Notes under the pieces: generated by a model | Databases searched by the model: none | Seen by the model: the letters and a program-made list of their open reading frames with translations, nothing else | Told to the model about the DNA's origin: nothing | Source: DASPSM01 sp963800135 | GTDB lineage: Bacteria; Planctomycetota; Planctomycetia; Planctomycetales; Planctomycetaceae | NCBI GenBank assembly: GCA_963800135.1 | Contig: CAWCZR010000004.1 | Coordinates: 620,001-684,000, forward strand | Reading direction: 5' to 3' | Length of the DNA stretch: 64,000 nt | Part shown: positions 49,861 through 58,708 of the stretch, in pieces | Position numbering within the stretch: the first letter of the stretch is position 1 | How the letters are laid out: each line of letters begins with the position of its first letter | Program-made: the position numbers and the translations under genes

Positions 49861-50574
49861 ATGGGGATCTGCGATTCGTGTCATGCGGGGTGCTGCCGCG
49901 CGTTTGCGGTTCCGGTCACTGGAGCCGACATCGTCGCGATCAAACGCCGTCTCGACCTCCCCTTCGACGACTTTATCCGCCGCTTGCCCGACCATTCGGG
50001 TCGCCTGGCGAACGGGGCCGTGCCGCACTTTGCCTTTGAGGACACGCCGGCAACTCCCTACGTGATTTGCCTGTCGCAAACGCGTAGCGAGTTTCACGCC
50101 AACTCCAACAAGTGCCGGTTCCTGATCGAATGTGCGCCCGACGAGGAATTCCCGATGGGGCGCGCCCGCTGTGGGATTTATGGCGTGCGGCCTTCCGCCT
50201 GCCGGGTGTTTCCCACGAAATTCAACGCGACCAACGACCTGGCGGTCGTCGTCGATATTCCCGAGCGGTTGCGCCAGAATGCCAATCCCGCGTATACTCT
50301 GTGTCCGAGGCCCTGGCAGCCGGTGGATGTCGATCCGATCCAGGCCGTCCAGGACCTGGCGGTGCTCAAGTACGAATTGGCCTTCTTTTGGCAGGTCGCC
50401 GACTTGTGGAACCGGTCGCCCAAATCGTGGAGCGTGTTTCCGCAGTTTTTGGAAATCGTCTACTCCAAACGAGTGACGCGCGAAGAGCCGGCTCCCGCCG
50501 CCGAGAACGACCAACCGGCAACGCTCCCGTTTGGCAAGCCGCTCGAACCGGACACGATTCGCACCGCGGCCTGA
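49861..50574 (+). CDS. YkgJ family cysteine-cluster protein
   Basis: This 237-residue protein has ATG 49861 with AGGGG about 8 bases upstream; an earlier in-frame TTG at 49822 is less likely. The family signature is complete: CDSCHAGCCR near the start, then CRFLIEC, then RCGIYGVRPSACRVFP. YkgJ/DUF3109-type proteins bind a metal (zinc or iron-sulfur) through these cysteines, but their reaction is unknown. It is followed after 31 bases by epmA on the same strand, suggesting one transcript. Confidence 0.88.
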   Translation: MGICDSCHAGCCRAFAVPVTGADIVAIKRRLDLPFDDFIRRLPDHSGRLANGAVPHFAFEDTPATPYVICLSQTRSEFHANSNKCRFLIECAPDEEFPMGRARCGIYGVRPSACRVFPTKFNATNDLAVVVDIPERLRQNANPAYTLCPRPWQPVDVDPIQAVQDLAVLKYELAFFWQVADLWNRSPKSWSVFPQFLEIVYSKRVTREEPAPAAENDQPATLPFGKPLEPDTIRTAA

Positions 50575-50605
50575 GCGGGTGGTCGGCGGAAGGATCGGCC
50601 GCGCG

Positions 50606-51694
50606 ATGACGCCGCCCGTCCCCGCAGCGGTGCCCAATCCCGCACCTGACGACCGGGCCTTCCGGCCTTCAGCCGAACTGCCCCAATTGCGATTGCGCGC
50701 GGCGCTGCTCGAATTCACGCGGGCGTTTTTTCGTTCGCGCGGCCTCTGGGAAGTCGAGACGCCCCTGCTCTCGCGCGACATCGTTGTCGATGCCTACCTC
50801 GAACCCTTCGTCACCCGCAGCGATGCCGGCAGCGATTGTCGGCCCGCCGCGCGCGAGCACGAAGTCTTTTTGCAAACGTCACCCGAATTCGCGATGAAGC
50901 GACTGCTTGCCGCCGGCGCCTCGGACATTTTTCAGCTCACGCGCTCGTTCCGCCGTGGCGAGATTGGCCGCCTGCACAACCCCGAGTTCACAATCCTGGA
51001 GTGGTATCACAAAGGTGCGACGTACCACGACGAAATGACGTTCGTCGAAGACTTCGTCGCGGCCTTCTGGGACGAGGCGGCACGCCTGAGCGCCGCCCAC
51101 ACAGCGTCGACTCGTCCAGGCCCCGCTCCGCTGACACGCCCCTTCCCGCGAATGACGTACGACGAACTCTTTCAGAGCGTCCTGGGAACGAGCGTTCTGG
51201 ATCAGTCCACCGCGCAGCTTGGGGAGTTGGCCCGCGCCTGCGGCATCGAGCCGCCGCCAGGGCTGGCCGACGACGACCACGACGGCTGGCTCAACCTGCT
51301 GTTGGCGCTCAAAGTGGAACCAGAACTGGCAAAGCAACGGGCCGCGTTCGTCTACGACTACCCGGCCGGCCAGGCGGCCTTGGCCCGCGTTCGCGAAAGC
51401 AAGCCGCCGGTCGCCGAGCGGTTCGAACTGTATCTCGCGGGGATCGAAATCTGTAACGGCTACCAGGAACTGACGGACGCAGACGAATTGCGCCGGCGGA
51501 TTGCCGTCCAGCAGGGGCTTCGTCGCCGGGAGGGTAGCCGGCCGCTGCCAGCGGAGAGCCGACTGCTCGCCGCCATGGACTTTGGCTTGCCCGAGTGCTC
51601 CGGCGTGGCGCTCGGTTTCGACCGCCTGCTGATGACGGCTCTGGGCGCGCAGTCGCTCGCGGAAGTGATCGCTTTCCCGTTCGACCGAGCCTGA
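50606..51694 (+). CDS. epmA: EF-P lysine lysyltransferase EpmA (GenX/PoxA)
   Basis: This truncated class II lysyl-tRNA-synthetase-like enzyme attaches beta-lysine to elongation factor P. ATG 50606 is preceded by GGAAGGA. The 362 residues carry motif 1 (WEVETPLLSRDIVVDAYLEP), motif 2 (RSFRRGEIGRLHNPEFT) and motif 3 (GVALGFDRLLM), but no anticodon-binding domain, which separates it from LysS. The ATP/lysine site region FELYLAGIEICNGYQELTD is intact. No epmB (beta-lysine mutase) or efp is in the window. Length slightly exceeds the usual 325 because of the N-terminal extension. Confidence 0.88.
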   Translation: MTPPVPAAVPNPAPDDRAFRPSAELPQLRLRAALLEFTRAFFRSRGLWEVETPLLSRDIVVDAYLEPFVTRSDAGSDCRPAAREHEVFLQTSPEFAMKRLLAAGASDIFQLTRSFRRGEIGRLHNPEFTILEWYHKGATYHDEMTFVEDFVAAFWDEAARLSAAHTASTRPGPAPLTRPFPRMTYDELFQSVLGTSVLDQSTAQLGELARACGIEPPPGLADDDHDGWLNLLLALKVEPELAKQRAAFVYDYPAGQAALARVRESKPPVAERFELYLAGIEICNGYQELTDADELRRRIAVQQGLRRREGSRPLPAESRLLAAMDFGLPECSGVALGFDRLLMTALGAQSLAEVIAFPFDRA

Positions 51695-51779
51695 ATCACC
51701 CGGCGACCGCAAGTTCGAACAGTATTCTCGAGGCTCGGGCGGGTGCGTTCGCCGGCCGCCCACAACTCGAACAGGCCGC

Positions 51780-52943
51780 CTAGTACTCGGAGCTGACGAT
51801 GTCGCCGGCGCCGCGTGTGGCCAGCTTGCGGAGGATCGATGCGTCGATGTTTTTGACGATCGGCCGCGACGAGCCGTCCGCGAAGGCGAACACGCACGCG
51901 TTCTCATGCGTGCTGCCGAAGCTGAAGAACTGCAGGGGATCGACTACGTCCGTGTTGATGAGCGGGTACTCGTTACCTGCGCTGTTGAGCACGGCGTTAT
52001 AGATCTGCCAGTAGGAATCGAAATCGAGGCGATCGTTGCGGAACCGAGCGCAACAGCTCGAGCCGTCGGCCCAGAGCCCGAATCGCGAGTCACCCATCAA
52101 GAGCGTCTGCGAAGTCCCGTCGGTGACGTCCTGCATGCGGACCGCGCTGTTGGGATACAACATGCCGTTCGTCAGCCAGAGGGCGCTGCTGTAATTCACG
52201 TCGCCTACCGGCTCCGAGCCCATCACGCCGCGGTAGGTGGCGAAGGCCAAACCGGCCGGGCGGGCCTGCGGTAACAGCTCTGAGGGGCAGATGAACGTGG
52301 GGATCGGCGTCTTGATGAGCTGGAGATTGGTCGGGAGATCCTTGGCCCAGGTGAAATAGGGGCCCGAATAGCTCGTGTTGTCGATGCCGAAGATCAGCTG
52401 GCTGAAAACATTCTGCTGCTCGATCTGCGGCAGGATGAAGGCGTGCCAGCTCCAGGGAGCGGCAATCGACAAGTAGCTGATCGTCACCGGTGTGGGCGGA
52501 TTGGTGATCGGAATCAGCAAGCCGGTAACCGGGTCATACTGGTTCATCGTGCCGAGCTGGAACGGGGGAAACGTTCCGGCACTCGGAACGTTCGTGCCGG
52601 CGGCCGGCGGCAGCGTGCCGAACGGGGCGAGCGGCGGATTCTGATAGGCGGTTGCCGTGTTCTGTCCGTCGAAGAACAGATCCAGATCGCCGGGCGGGAA
52701 GGTCTGATTCACGTCGACATAATTGTGGCAAGCCAGCGCGAGGTTTTTCAGGTTGTTGAGGCATTGCGTGCGGCGGGCCGCTTCACGGGCCCGTTGCACG
52801 GCGGGCAGCAGCAGGGCCGCCAGCACCGCGATCACGGCGATGACTACCAGCAGCTCGATGAGCGTGAAACCACGTTTGCTGCGAGTTATTTTTGCACCGT
52901 GCACCAACCCGTTCGTCCTCCCGTGCCGACTGATCAGACTCAT
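51780..52943 (-). CDS. DUF1559 protein with type IV prepilin N-terminus
   Basis: This 387-residue protein has ATG 52943 with AAGGAAAG close upstream. The prepilin motif RGFTLIELLVVIAVIAVLAA is at about residue 25, so it is processed by a prepilin peptidase and assembled or anchored through the hydrophobic helix. The DUF1559 body follows (CLNNLKNLALACHNY; HAFILPQIEQQNVF; CPSELLPQARP; LLMGDSRF), with the conserved end HENACVFAFADGSSR. Planctomycetes carry many paralogues of these pseudopilins; their function is unknown. Confidence 0.92.
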   Translation of the reverse strand: MSLISRHGRTNGLVHGAKITRSKRGFTLIELLVVIAVIAVLAALLLPAVQRAREAARRTQCLNNLKNLALACHNYVDVNQTFPPGDLDLFFDGQNTATAYQNPPLAPFGTLPPAAGTNVPSAGTFPPFQLGTMNQYDPVTGLLIPITNPPTPVTISYLSIAAPWSWHAFILPQIEQQNVFSQLIFGIDNTSYSGPYFTWAKDLPTNLQLIKTPIPTFICPSELLPQARPAGLAFATYRGVMGSEPVGDVNYSSALWLTNGMLYPNSAVRMQDVTDGTSQTLLMGDSRFGLWADGSSCCARFRNDRLDFDSYWQIYNAVLNSAGNEYPLINTDVVDPLQFFSFGSTHENACVFAFADGSSRPIVKNIDASILRKLATRGAGDIVSSEY

Positions 52944-53363
52944 GTTTCTTTCCTTGCGCAAAGCGCCGGGCTGGTTCGGAAATTCGCAGCCAGGGAAGTA
53001 CAGCCTTCATCTGGCCCAGAGATTCGGGCGTCGATCGGGGAATTGGCAAAAATCCCCTTTGATTTAACCCCGCACCAAGGTGGGAAGGTTCGGTGCGAAA
53101 ACGGGATCTTGAATTATGTCGCGCCAGCGGCGACCGCGACTCATCTCTTTTGGGGATTACCGCGGGCGATTCATTCGGGGCCGGGACTGGATTTCGATCC
53201 GCTCTGCGTTCATTCTACGACAGGGCCGAACGTTTTGCGACAGACCGCCTTAGGGCGTCCGGATGTCCATTCAGAAACGGGCTGCGACCGGGGAATTCCC
53301 GCCGCCACTCGCGCATTTCCGCCGATTGTCGGGCGGGAGAGGTCGCCAACGGCCAAAAGCCGC
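52944..53363. other. Intergenic stretch, no gene seen
   Basis: These 420 bases lie between the DUF1559 start and the serA stop, both on the minus strand. GC is lower and TTTT/AAAA tracts are more frequent than in the neighbouring genes. They presumably hold the DUF1559 promoter. A 117-codon plus-strand frame shows no protein character. Confidence 0.45.
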
Positions 53364-55001
53364 TCAGCCGCGGACCAGCCACGGGAGCGGAGCGCCAGCT
53401 GGGGGAAGCTGGACAAGTTCTACGGCCTGGACCTCCGGATGTTTAGCCAGCTCGTCCAGGGCCTCGCGCAAGGGGGCATTGTCGAGATTCAGCACGGCCA
53501 CGGAGTTGCCTCCCGGCTCGTTCCGTTCGCGACCCAGGGCCATGTGGGCGATGTTGACTCTGTGCTTGCCCAGAATCGTGCCGATGAAACCAATGAGCCC
53601 GGGCACGTCGCGGTGGCGGTAGATCAGCATCAGACCGTCGAGATAGGCATCGAGGTGGAAGTTGCCCAGTCGCACGAGCCGCAGGAACTCGGTGCCGAAC
53701 GTCGTGCCGGCGGCGTTTAGCTCGCCGCTGTTGGTGACGACCGTCGCTGTGATCAAGGTCGAGAAATTGCCCGCCTCGCTGGTGGATGACTCGGTGATCT
53801 CGATGCCCCGCTCCTTGGCGAGCAGCTCGGCGTTGACGATGTTCGCCTGCTCTTCGAGCGCCGACTCCAACAGGCCGGCCGCGAAACTGGCGGTCATCAA
53901 CTTGGTTTTTTTGGATGCCGCTTCGCCCCGATATTGAATGCGGGCCGAGCGAACCGCGCCGCCGCGGCTCTGCTGCGCGAGCAACAGGCCCAGTCGACGA
54001 GCCAGGTCGAGGTGCTGTTCGACGTCTTCCATTTCCTTCGCGGAGATCGGCGCCATGTTGACGGCGTAGCGGACTTCGTTTCTCAGCAGAAAGCCGGCAA
54101 GAATTTCGGCCGCCTCGATTGCCACCAGTTCCTGGGCTTCGTCGGTCGACGCGCCGAGGTGGGGCGTGCACATCGCGTTCGGCAGCGCAGGCAGCGGGTT
54201 GTCGACCGGCGGCTCTTTGGTAAAAACGTCGAGCGCGGCACCGGCCACATGGCCCGACTTGAGTGCTTCGGCCAGGTCGGCTTCGTCGATGATCCCGCCG
54301 CGGGCGCAGTTGATGATGCGAACACCTTTCTTCATCCGTGCCAATCGGGGCGCATTGATGATGCCGCGGGTTTCCTCCGTCAGCGGTGTGTGCACGGTGA
54401 GATAATCGCACTGCTCGATCATCGGGTCGACGTCGCGAAACAGCTCGATGCCGTGCTCGCGGGCCCGCTCGGGCGAAAGAAAGGGATCGTAGCCGAGTAC
54501 GCGCATCTCGAGGCCGCGGGCTCGCTCCGCCACAGCCAGTCCGATGCGACCCAGGCCCAGCACGGCCAGCGTCTTCCCGGCAAGCTGCGTCCCCGTGAAC
54601 TTGCTCCGCTCCCACTTGCCGGCCCGCATGCTGGCGACCGCCTGCGGAATGTTGCGCGAGAGCGACATCATCATGGCGATCGTATGCTCGGCCGTGCTGG
54701 TGGTGTTGCCGGCCGGCGTGTTCATGACCACGATGCCCTCGCGCGTGGCCGCCGCAAGGTCGATATTGTCGACGCCGACGCCCGCGCGGACGATCACCTT
54801 GAGCCGCCGCTGCCCCTTGAGCAAAGCTTCGTTCAGCTTGGTCGCGCTGCGGATGATGATCGCGTCGGATTCGCCCAGCGCTTCGCGGACTTGTTCCGGC
54901 GTCAGCCCCGAGCGGACGTCGACTTCGATCTCCGGCGACGCGTCGCGAAGGATTTGCAGCCCCGCGGGGGACAAGTTGTCGGTAATCAGAATGCGGTACA
55001 T
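53364..55001 (-). CDS. serA: D-3-phosphoglycerate dehydrogenase
   Basis: SerA commits 3-phosphoglycerate to serine synthesis. The start is ATG 55001 (MYRILITDNLSPAG); an in-frame start 17 codons upstream is less likely. The 545 residues show the NAD-binding GLGRIGLAVAERA, the active-site Arg in INCARGGIIDEADL, Glu in DVFTKEPP and His in TPHLGASTDEAQ. An allosteric substrate-binding domain (VNMAPISAKEM onward) and a C-terminal ACT domain (GLIGFIGTILGKHRVNIAHM) follow, the latter a likely serine sensor. This is the long (type 1) form. Confidence 0.95.
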   Translation of the reverse strand: MYRILITDNLSPAGLQILRDASPEIEVDVRSGLTPEQVREALGESDAIIIRSATKLNEALLKGQRRLKVIVRAGVGVDNIDLAAATREGIVVMNTPAGNTTSTAEHTIAMMMSLSRNIPQAVASMRAGKWERSKFTGTQLAGKTLAVLGLGRIGLAVAERARGLEMRVLGYDPFLSPERAREHGIELFRDVDPMIEQCDYLTVHTPLTEETRGIINAPRLARMKKGVRIINCARGGIIDEADLAEALKSGHVAGAALDVFTKEPPVDNPLPALPNAMCTPHLGASTDEAQELVAIEAAEILAGFLLRNEVRYAVNMAPISAKEMEDVEQHLDLARRLGLLLAQQSRGGAVRSARIQYRGEAASKKTKLMTASFAAGLLESALEEQANIVNAELLAKERGIEITESSTSEAGNFSTLITATVVTNSGELNAAGTTFGTEFLRLVRLGNFHLDAYLDGLMLIYRHRDVPGLIGFIGTILGKHRVNIAHMALGRERNEPGGNSVAVLNLDNAPLREALDELAKHPEVQAVELVQLPPAGAPLPWLVRG

Positions 55002-55098
55002 GAGCAGGACCCGATGGAGCGATAAGACTCGAATCTCTGCGGACGGTAGCAAAGATGCGCCCCGTCGACTACCGCGCCCGGGGACTTTGAACGAGGGC

Positions 55099-55917
55099 CT
55101 AGAAGTGCGCCGGATCGTCGTTTCGCTCGGCAGTCACGGCCGGCGATCCGAGCGGAGCGATCGCGACGGGCGATGCCGTCGGATAGGCGGCGATCGGATA
55201 CGCGCCCGGAACGGCGGCGAACGCCGTGGCGGGTGGGCCCGGCGGGGCGAATCCGTTGGCCGAGTGCAGCGAGGCGAGCCGCGATTGCACCTCCGGCTGC
55301 ATCCAGTTGCCGCGGAGCGAACGCTGATACATGGCCGCCGCGCGCTCCGTCTGGCCCGTCTCCTGGTAGAGCTGTCCGAGCTGCGCGGTGGCGATCGGGT
55401 TGCCGGGGTCAAGCGCGAGCGCGTGGTACAAAGCCTGTTCGCTGGCCACGCTGTCGCCGTTCTGCCGTTCGATCCATGCCAGTTCGATCTGGGCACCCGG
55501 ATGGCGCGGCTGGGCGGCCGCCCACGTCGAGATCAGCTGCACGGACTCGGCCTGTCGCCCTTCTTCGTTCATCAGCCGCGCCAGACCGTGATAGGCCGGT
55601 TGATGGCCGGGATTGAGCTGGATCGCTCGCCGATAATTCTGCTCGGCCCCGGAGGGATCCCCGGTGTGATTGAGCGCGCAAGCCAGGTTGTAAGTAAACG
55701 AGGCGTTGAGCGGCTCATCGGCCACGGCTCGGGAGAATTGCACGCGGGCCGCGACGTAATTCCCCTGCCGATAGTCCCACATGCCGACCTGGTTGTTCAC
55801 GTGGCCGGTCATCGAGTTACAGCCGCAGCTCGCCAAGGCGGCCACAGCGAGCACCCAACCGAGCGGCGGGAGGCTGTGCCGTCGAGCAGCGATCGCAAAT
55901 GCGACTGAAGCCGACAT
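55099..55917 (-). CDS. TPR-repeat lipoprotein
   Basis: The start is ATG 55917 (MSASVAFAIAARR); the longer frame above it lacks coding character. A lipoprotein signal (GWVLAVAALASCGC) is followed by TPR motifs (WDYRQGNYVAARVQFSRA; NYRRAIQLNPGHQPAY; ALYHALALDPGNPIA; AAMYQRSLRGNW) and a Pro/Ala-rich disordered end. Length is 272 residues. It probably scaffolds an envelope complex. Confidence 0.82.
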   Translation of the reverse strand: MSASVAFAIAARRHSLPPLGWVLAVAALASCGCNSMTGHVNNQVGMWDYRQGNYVAARVQFSRAVADEPLNASFTYNLACALNHTGDPSGAEQNYRRAIQLNPGHQPAYHGLARLMNEEGRQAESVQLISTWAAAQPRHPGAQIELAWIERQNGDSVASEQALYHALALDPGNPIATAQLGQLYQETGQTERAAAMYQRSLRGNWMQPEVQSRLASLHSANGFAPPGPPATAFAAVPGAYPIAAYPTASPVAIAPLGSPAVTAERNDDPAHF

Positions 55918-56157
55918 AAACTCACGAAATCCGCGGCGAGCGATCCGCACCGGACACACGTTCGGACGAGGGAAGTCCAGGCGCAGACGGCCGTTAGGGA
56001 ATCCGAAGAGAGAGATCGAAAGGTGCGGCAATTTAGCGATCGGCAAAATCTGCCGCAAGAGCGCTTTCGACCCGCATTCCGGCCGTAAACGCCACCGAAA
56101 TTGACCCGCTGGTTTTGACGCCGCCCAGCCGCAATCAGAGTCGCGGGGCGGGTGCGA

Positions 56158-57345
56158 TCAGCCGTTGGAATCGGACGGCGTGTCCGTCTTGTCGCTCTTA
56201 CGCGGCTTGCGGGTGCTCTTGCTCGCGCGGGTCTTTTTGGGCCGGGTCGCCGTCCGCTCGCCGTCGATCTTGGAGAGAACCAGTTCATTCCCGTTGATCG
56301 AGAAATTGAACTTCGAGAGAAACGTCATCCCCAAGAGCAGCGGAGCGTTTTTCGCGTCCTCCGGCAGGACGCAGCACTCGACGTGTGCCGCCGTAAACTT
56401 GCCGACGCGGACCGAGTCGAGCACCGCCAGCTTGCTCTTCACCTTCGAGCCGTCGGCCACGATTGCGATGATTGGGATCGTCGAGTCTTCCGGCTTCCAA
56501 CCGCACTCGACGGCCACCTTGTACGGCAGCACCACCGAGTTAGCGCCCGTGTCGACAATCATTTCCTGCGCCTTGCCGTTAACGACGACGGTCGCGTAAT
56601 AGCTGTTCCCTTCGCGACGCAGAGGAATTTTTTCGGAGATGACGGTCTTTTCGAGCTGGCCCAGCTTCTTCATGCTGTTGAGGAAGTAACTCGACGGCTT
56701 GATCGTGAACGAGGTATTGGCTGCCGAGTTCCATTCCGAGAGCGCGGCCTGGGCCTCGGAATCCGACTTGAGCGCGGCGTAGCGCTCGGACAGCCGGTCG
56801 ACGAGCGTCCGGATTTCGGCAACCTGCTGCACATACGCCTCGCGAGCGTCGTTCGACTTCTTGCGGACGGTGTCGAGGCCTTTCTTTGTTTGTTCCTGCG
56901 TCTGCTCGAGCAGCTTGATTTCGCCGTTGTTGGCGTTCACTTCGCCCACGAGGCGGTTGTGCTCGATGGGATTGTTGCGGACGTTGGCCAGCATCGAATT
57001 GATCTCGACGCTGTTTTGCAGCCGCTGACGGACGTCGGCTTGAATTTGCTCGATGCCTCGTTCGCCGGCTTGCAACTCCTTGGCCGCCGTCACCAATTTC
57101 CGCTTGAGCGTGTTGGCCTCGTTGAAGGCGTGTGCCAGCTGCTTTTCGTCAACGAGCGACAGCCCCGAGTGGCTGACGTGGATGCCCTTCTCCGACAGCT
57201 TGGTCCGTGCTGCCGTCTCGGCGCTTACCGAGGGGGCGTCGTCCCCCTTCTTCGGGTCGGGAGGCGCGCTCCGCGCCGTCTGGGCAAACAGAGTCGTGCC
57301 GACGAGAACTGCGGAAAAGAGGCCGGTGCGAATTGATCCTGCCAT
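56158..57345 (-). CDS. Retropepsin-like aspartic protease with coiled-coil domain
   Basis: ATG 57345 opens a signal peptide (IRTGLFSAVLVGTTLFAQ). A long coiled coil follows (about residues 60-190, LAHAFNEANTLKRKLVTAAK). A clan AA protease domain (about 250-360) carries the catalytic MIVDTGANSVVLP and the downstream LLLGMTFLSKFNFSIN. The end is a Lys/Arg/Ser-rich tail (RPKKTRASKSTRKPRK). One DTG per chain means it must dimerise, possibly through the coiled coil. Length is 395 residues. Exported; substrate unknown. Confidence 0.85.
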   Translation of the reverse strand: MAGSIRTGLFSAVLVGTTLFAQTARSAPPDPKKGDDAPSVSAETAARTKLSEKGIHVSHSGLSLVDEKQLAHAFNEANTLKRKLVTAAKELQAGERGIEQIQADVRQRLQNSVEINSMLANVRNNPIEHNRLVGEVNANNGEIKLLEQTQEQTKKGLDTVRKKSNDAREAYVQQVAEIRTLVDRLSERYAALKSDSEAQAALSEWNSAANTSFTIKPSSYFLNSMKKLGQLEKTVISEKIPLRREGNSYYATVVVNGKAQEMIVDTGANSVVLPYKVAVECGWKPEDSTIPIIAIVADGSKVKSKLAVLDSVRVGKFTAAHVECCVLPEDAKNAPLLLGMTFLSKFNFSINGNELVLSKIDGERTATRPKKTRASKSTRKPRKSDKTDTPSDSNG

Positions 57346-57615
57346 GGTACGAATTCCGCGAAAAGAGAGGGGGTCAGGCCTCACATCACTATCAACTCGT
57401 TGTTGCGGGCGGTCAAGCGGAAGCAAAGAAACGCGGCGGCGACTAGGCCAGCATCTCCATCGGTGCCTCCACCTATAGTCTCACCGGTGTCTCCAGATTT
57501 TAATGGCCGCGAAAAAGTGATCCGGTTACGATTTGGTCCGCCATCCTTCGGCCGGTGCCCGTTCTTGGACGAGCCCCGATTCTTGCTCCACACAACTAGA
57601 TGGAAGGATCCGCCG

Positions 57616-58389
57616 ATGCCGACTGCCGTTTTTTCCGCGACCGATGCTGTCCAACTCGGCGAGTTTGTGGTCGAGGCCTATAACCTTGACGCCGGCACTG
57701 GCTTCGCGCTGCCCACGGGCTACACGCTCGTGACGCAGATTTATGCGGACGATATCACCGACAAGGTTGCGGATTACAAGGTTTTTGGGTTCATCGCCCG
57801 CTCGGGGCCGGACGTCGTAGTCGCCATCCGCGGCACCGAAGGATTCTTGGAGTGGATCAAGGATTTTGAACTCATTCTGCTGCCGTTTCCGTACGCGACC
57901 GCCGGCAAGGTCGAGCAGGGCTTCAAGAACTTTTACGCGTCTTTCGTCACCGGCAACACAACCGCGTCGCCGCGGGTGATTAGCGCCCTGGCCAAACTAG
58001 TGGCCGACGGCTCGGTTAAAACACTTCGCATTGCCGGGCACAGCTTGGGCTCGGCATTGGCCACGATGCTGGCGCTCGAACTGGCGGCTACGAGCGTTTA
58101 TGCAAATCCCGTCGTCTACACCTTCGGCAGCCCGCGCGTCGGGGACAAGGTCTTTGCCGGCACGTATGACAACCTGATCGCGTCGAGCTGGCGGGTGGCC
58201 AACCTGAACGACCTCGTCCCGCAGTTGCCGCCGCAACTCGCGGGTTACGTCCACGTCGATGCCGAAGTCCCCATCAACTCCGACGACCGTTGTCGGCAAA
58301 CGGTCGCCTGCTGGCATGCGCTCGATACCTACCTCAACACCCTCGACCCTTCGGTCCCCCTCGACGCGACGTGTGTCCCGGCCTCCTGA
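57616..58389 (+). CDS. Lipase family (class 3) protein
   Basis: ATG 57616 has GGAAGGA 8 bases upstream. The 257 residues fold as an alpha/beta hydrolase with the nucleophile Ser in IAGHSLGSALATM (about residue 142), an Asp in NLNDLVP and a His in YVHVDAE, the usual class 3 lipase triad. VVAIRGTEGFLEW provides the oxyanion region. No signal peptide is visible, so it acts inside the cell or leaves by another route. It stands alone, divergent from the protease gene. Confidence 0.85.
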   Translation: MPTAVFSATDAVQLGEFVVEAYNLDAGTGFALPTGYTLVTQIYADDITDKVADYKVFGFIARSGPDVVVAIRGTEGFLEWIKDFELILLPFPYATAGKVEQGFKNFYASFVTGNTTASPRVISALAKLVADGSVKTLRIAGHSLGSALATMLALELAATSVYANPVVYTFGSPRVGDKVFAGTYDNLIASSWRVANLNDLVPQLPPQLAGYVHVDAEVPINSDDRCRQTVACWHALDTYLNTLDPSVPLDATCVPAS

Positions 58390-58530
58390 TCGATGCAAAC
58401 GAACCGGGGGCGAGCTGCCGTCACGTCTTCCGAGCGCCTCCCATTCGTTCGCCCAACGGCGTTCCTCAGCGGAAACTGGTGATTTCTTAACCCGTCGCGG
58501 TTTCCAGCCGGAACCGTGCTTCGGTAGCAT

Positions 58531-58550
58531 ATTCTTACGATCGTAAGAAT
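58531..58550. promoter_or_regulatory. Perfect 20-bp palindrome, putative operator
   Basis: ATTCTTACGATCGTAAGAAT is a perfect inverted repeat about 160 bases upstream of the MFS start, in the 319-base gap after the lipase gene. It is followed by a C8 run after AATCTG. Its left half recurs at 49791-49800. The TTACGA-TCGTAA core is typical of dimeric repressor sites (BlaI/CopY-like in style), but the regulator is unknown. Confidence 0.6.
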
Positions 58551-58708
58551 AATCTGCCCCCCCCAGTGCGGACGGCGTGGTGCTCGGCGGCGGCATTCGT
58601 GGCGGACAAGTAGTGGGACACCGCGCAAGCAGAATCTGTCCAACGTCGGCCGGCCCATCCGCCTGGTCGATCCGACCGCCAAGCCGATCCGGGAGATCGT
58701 CTGAGTCT

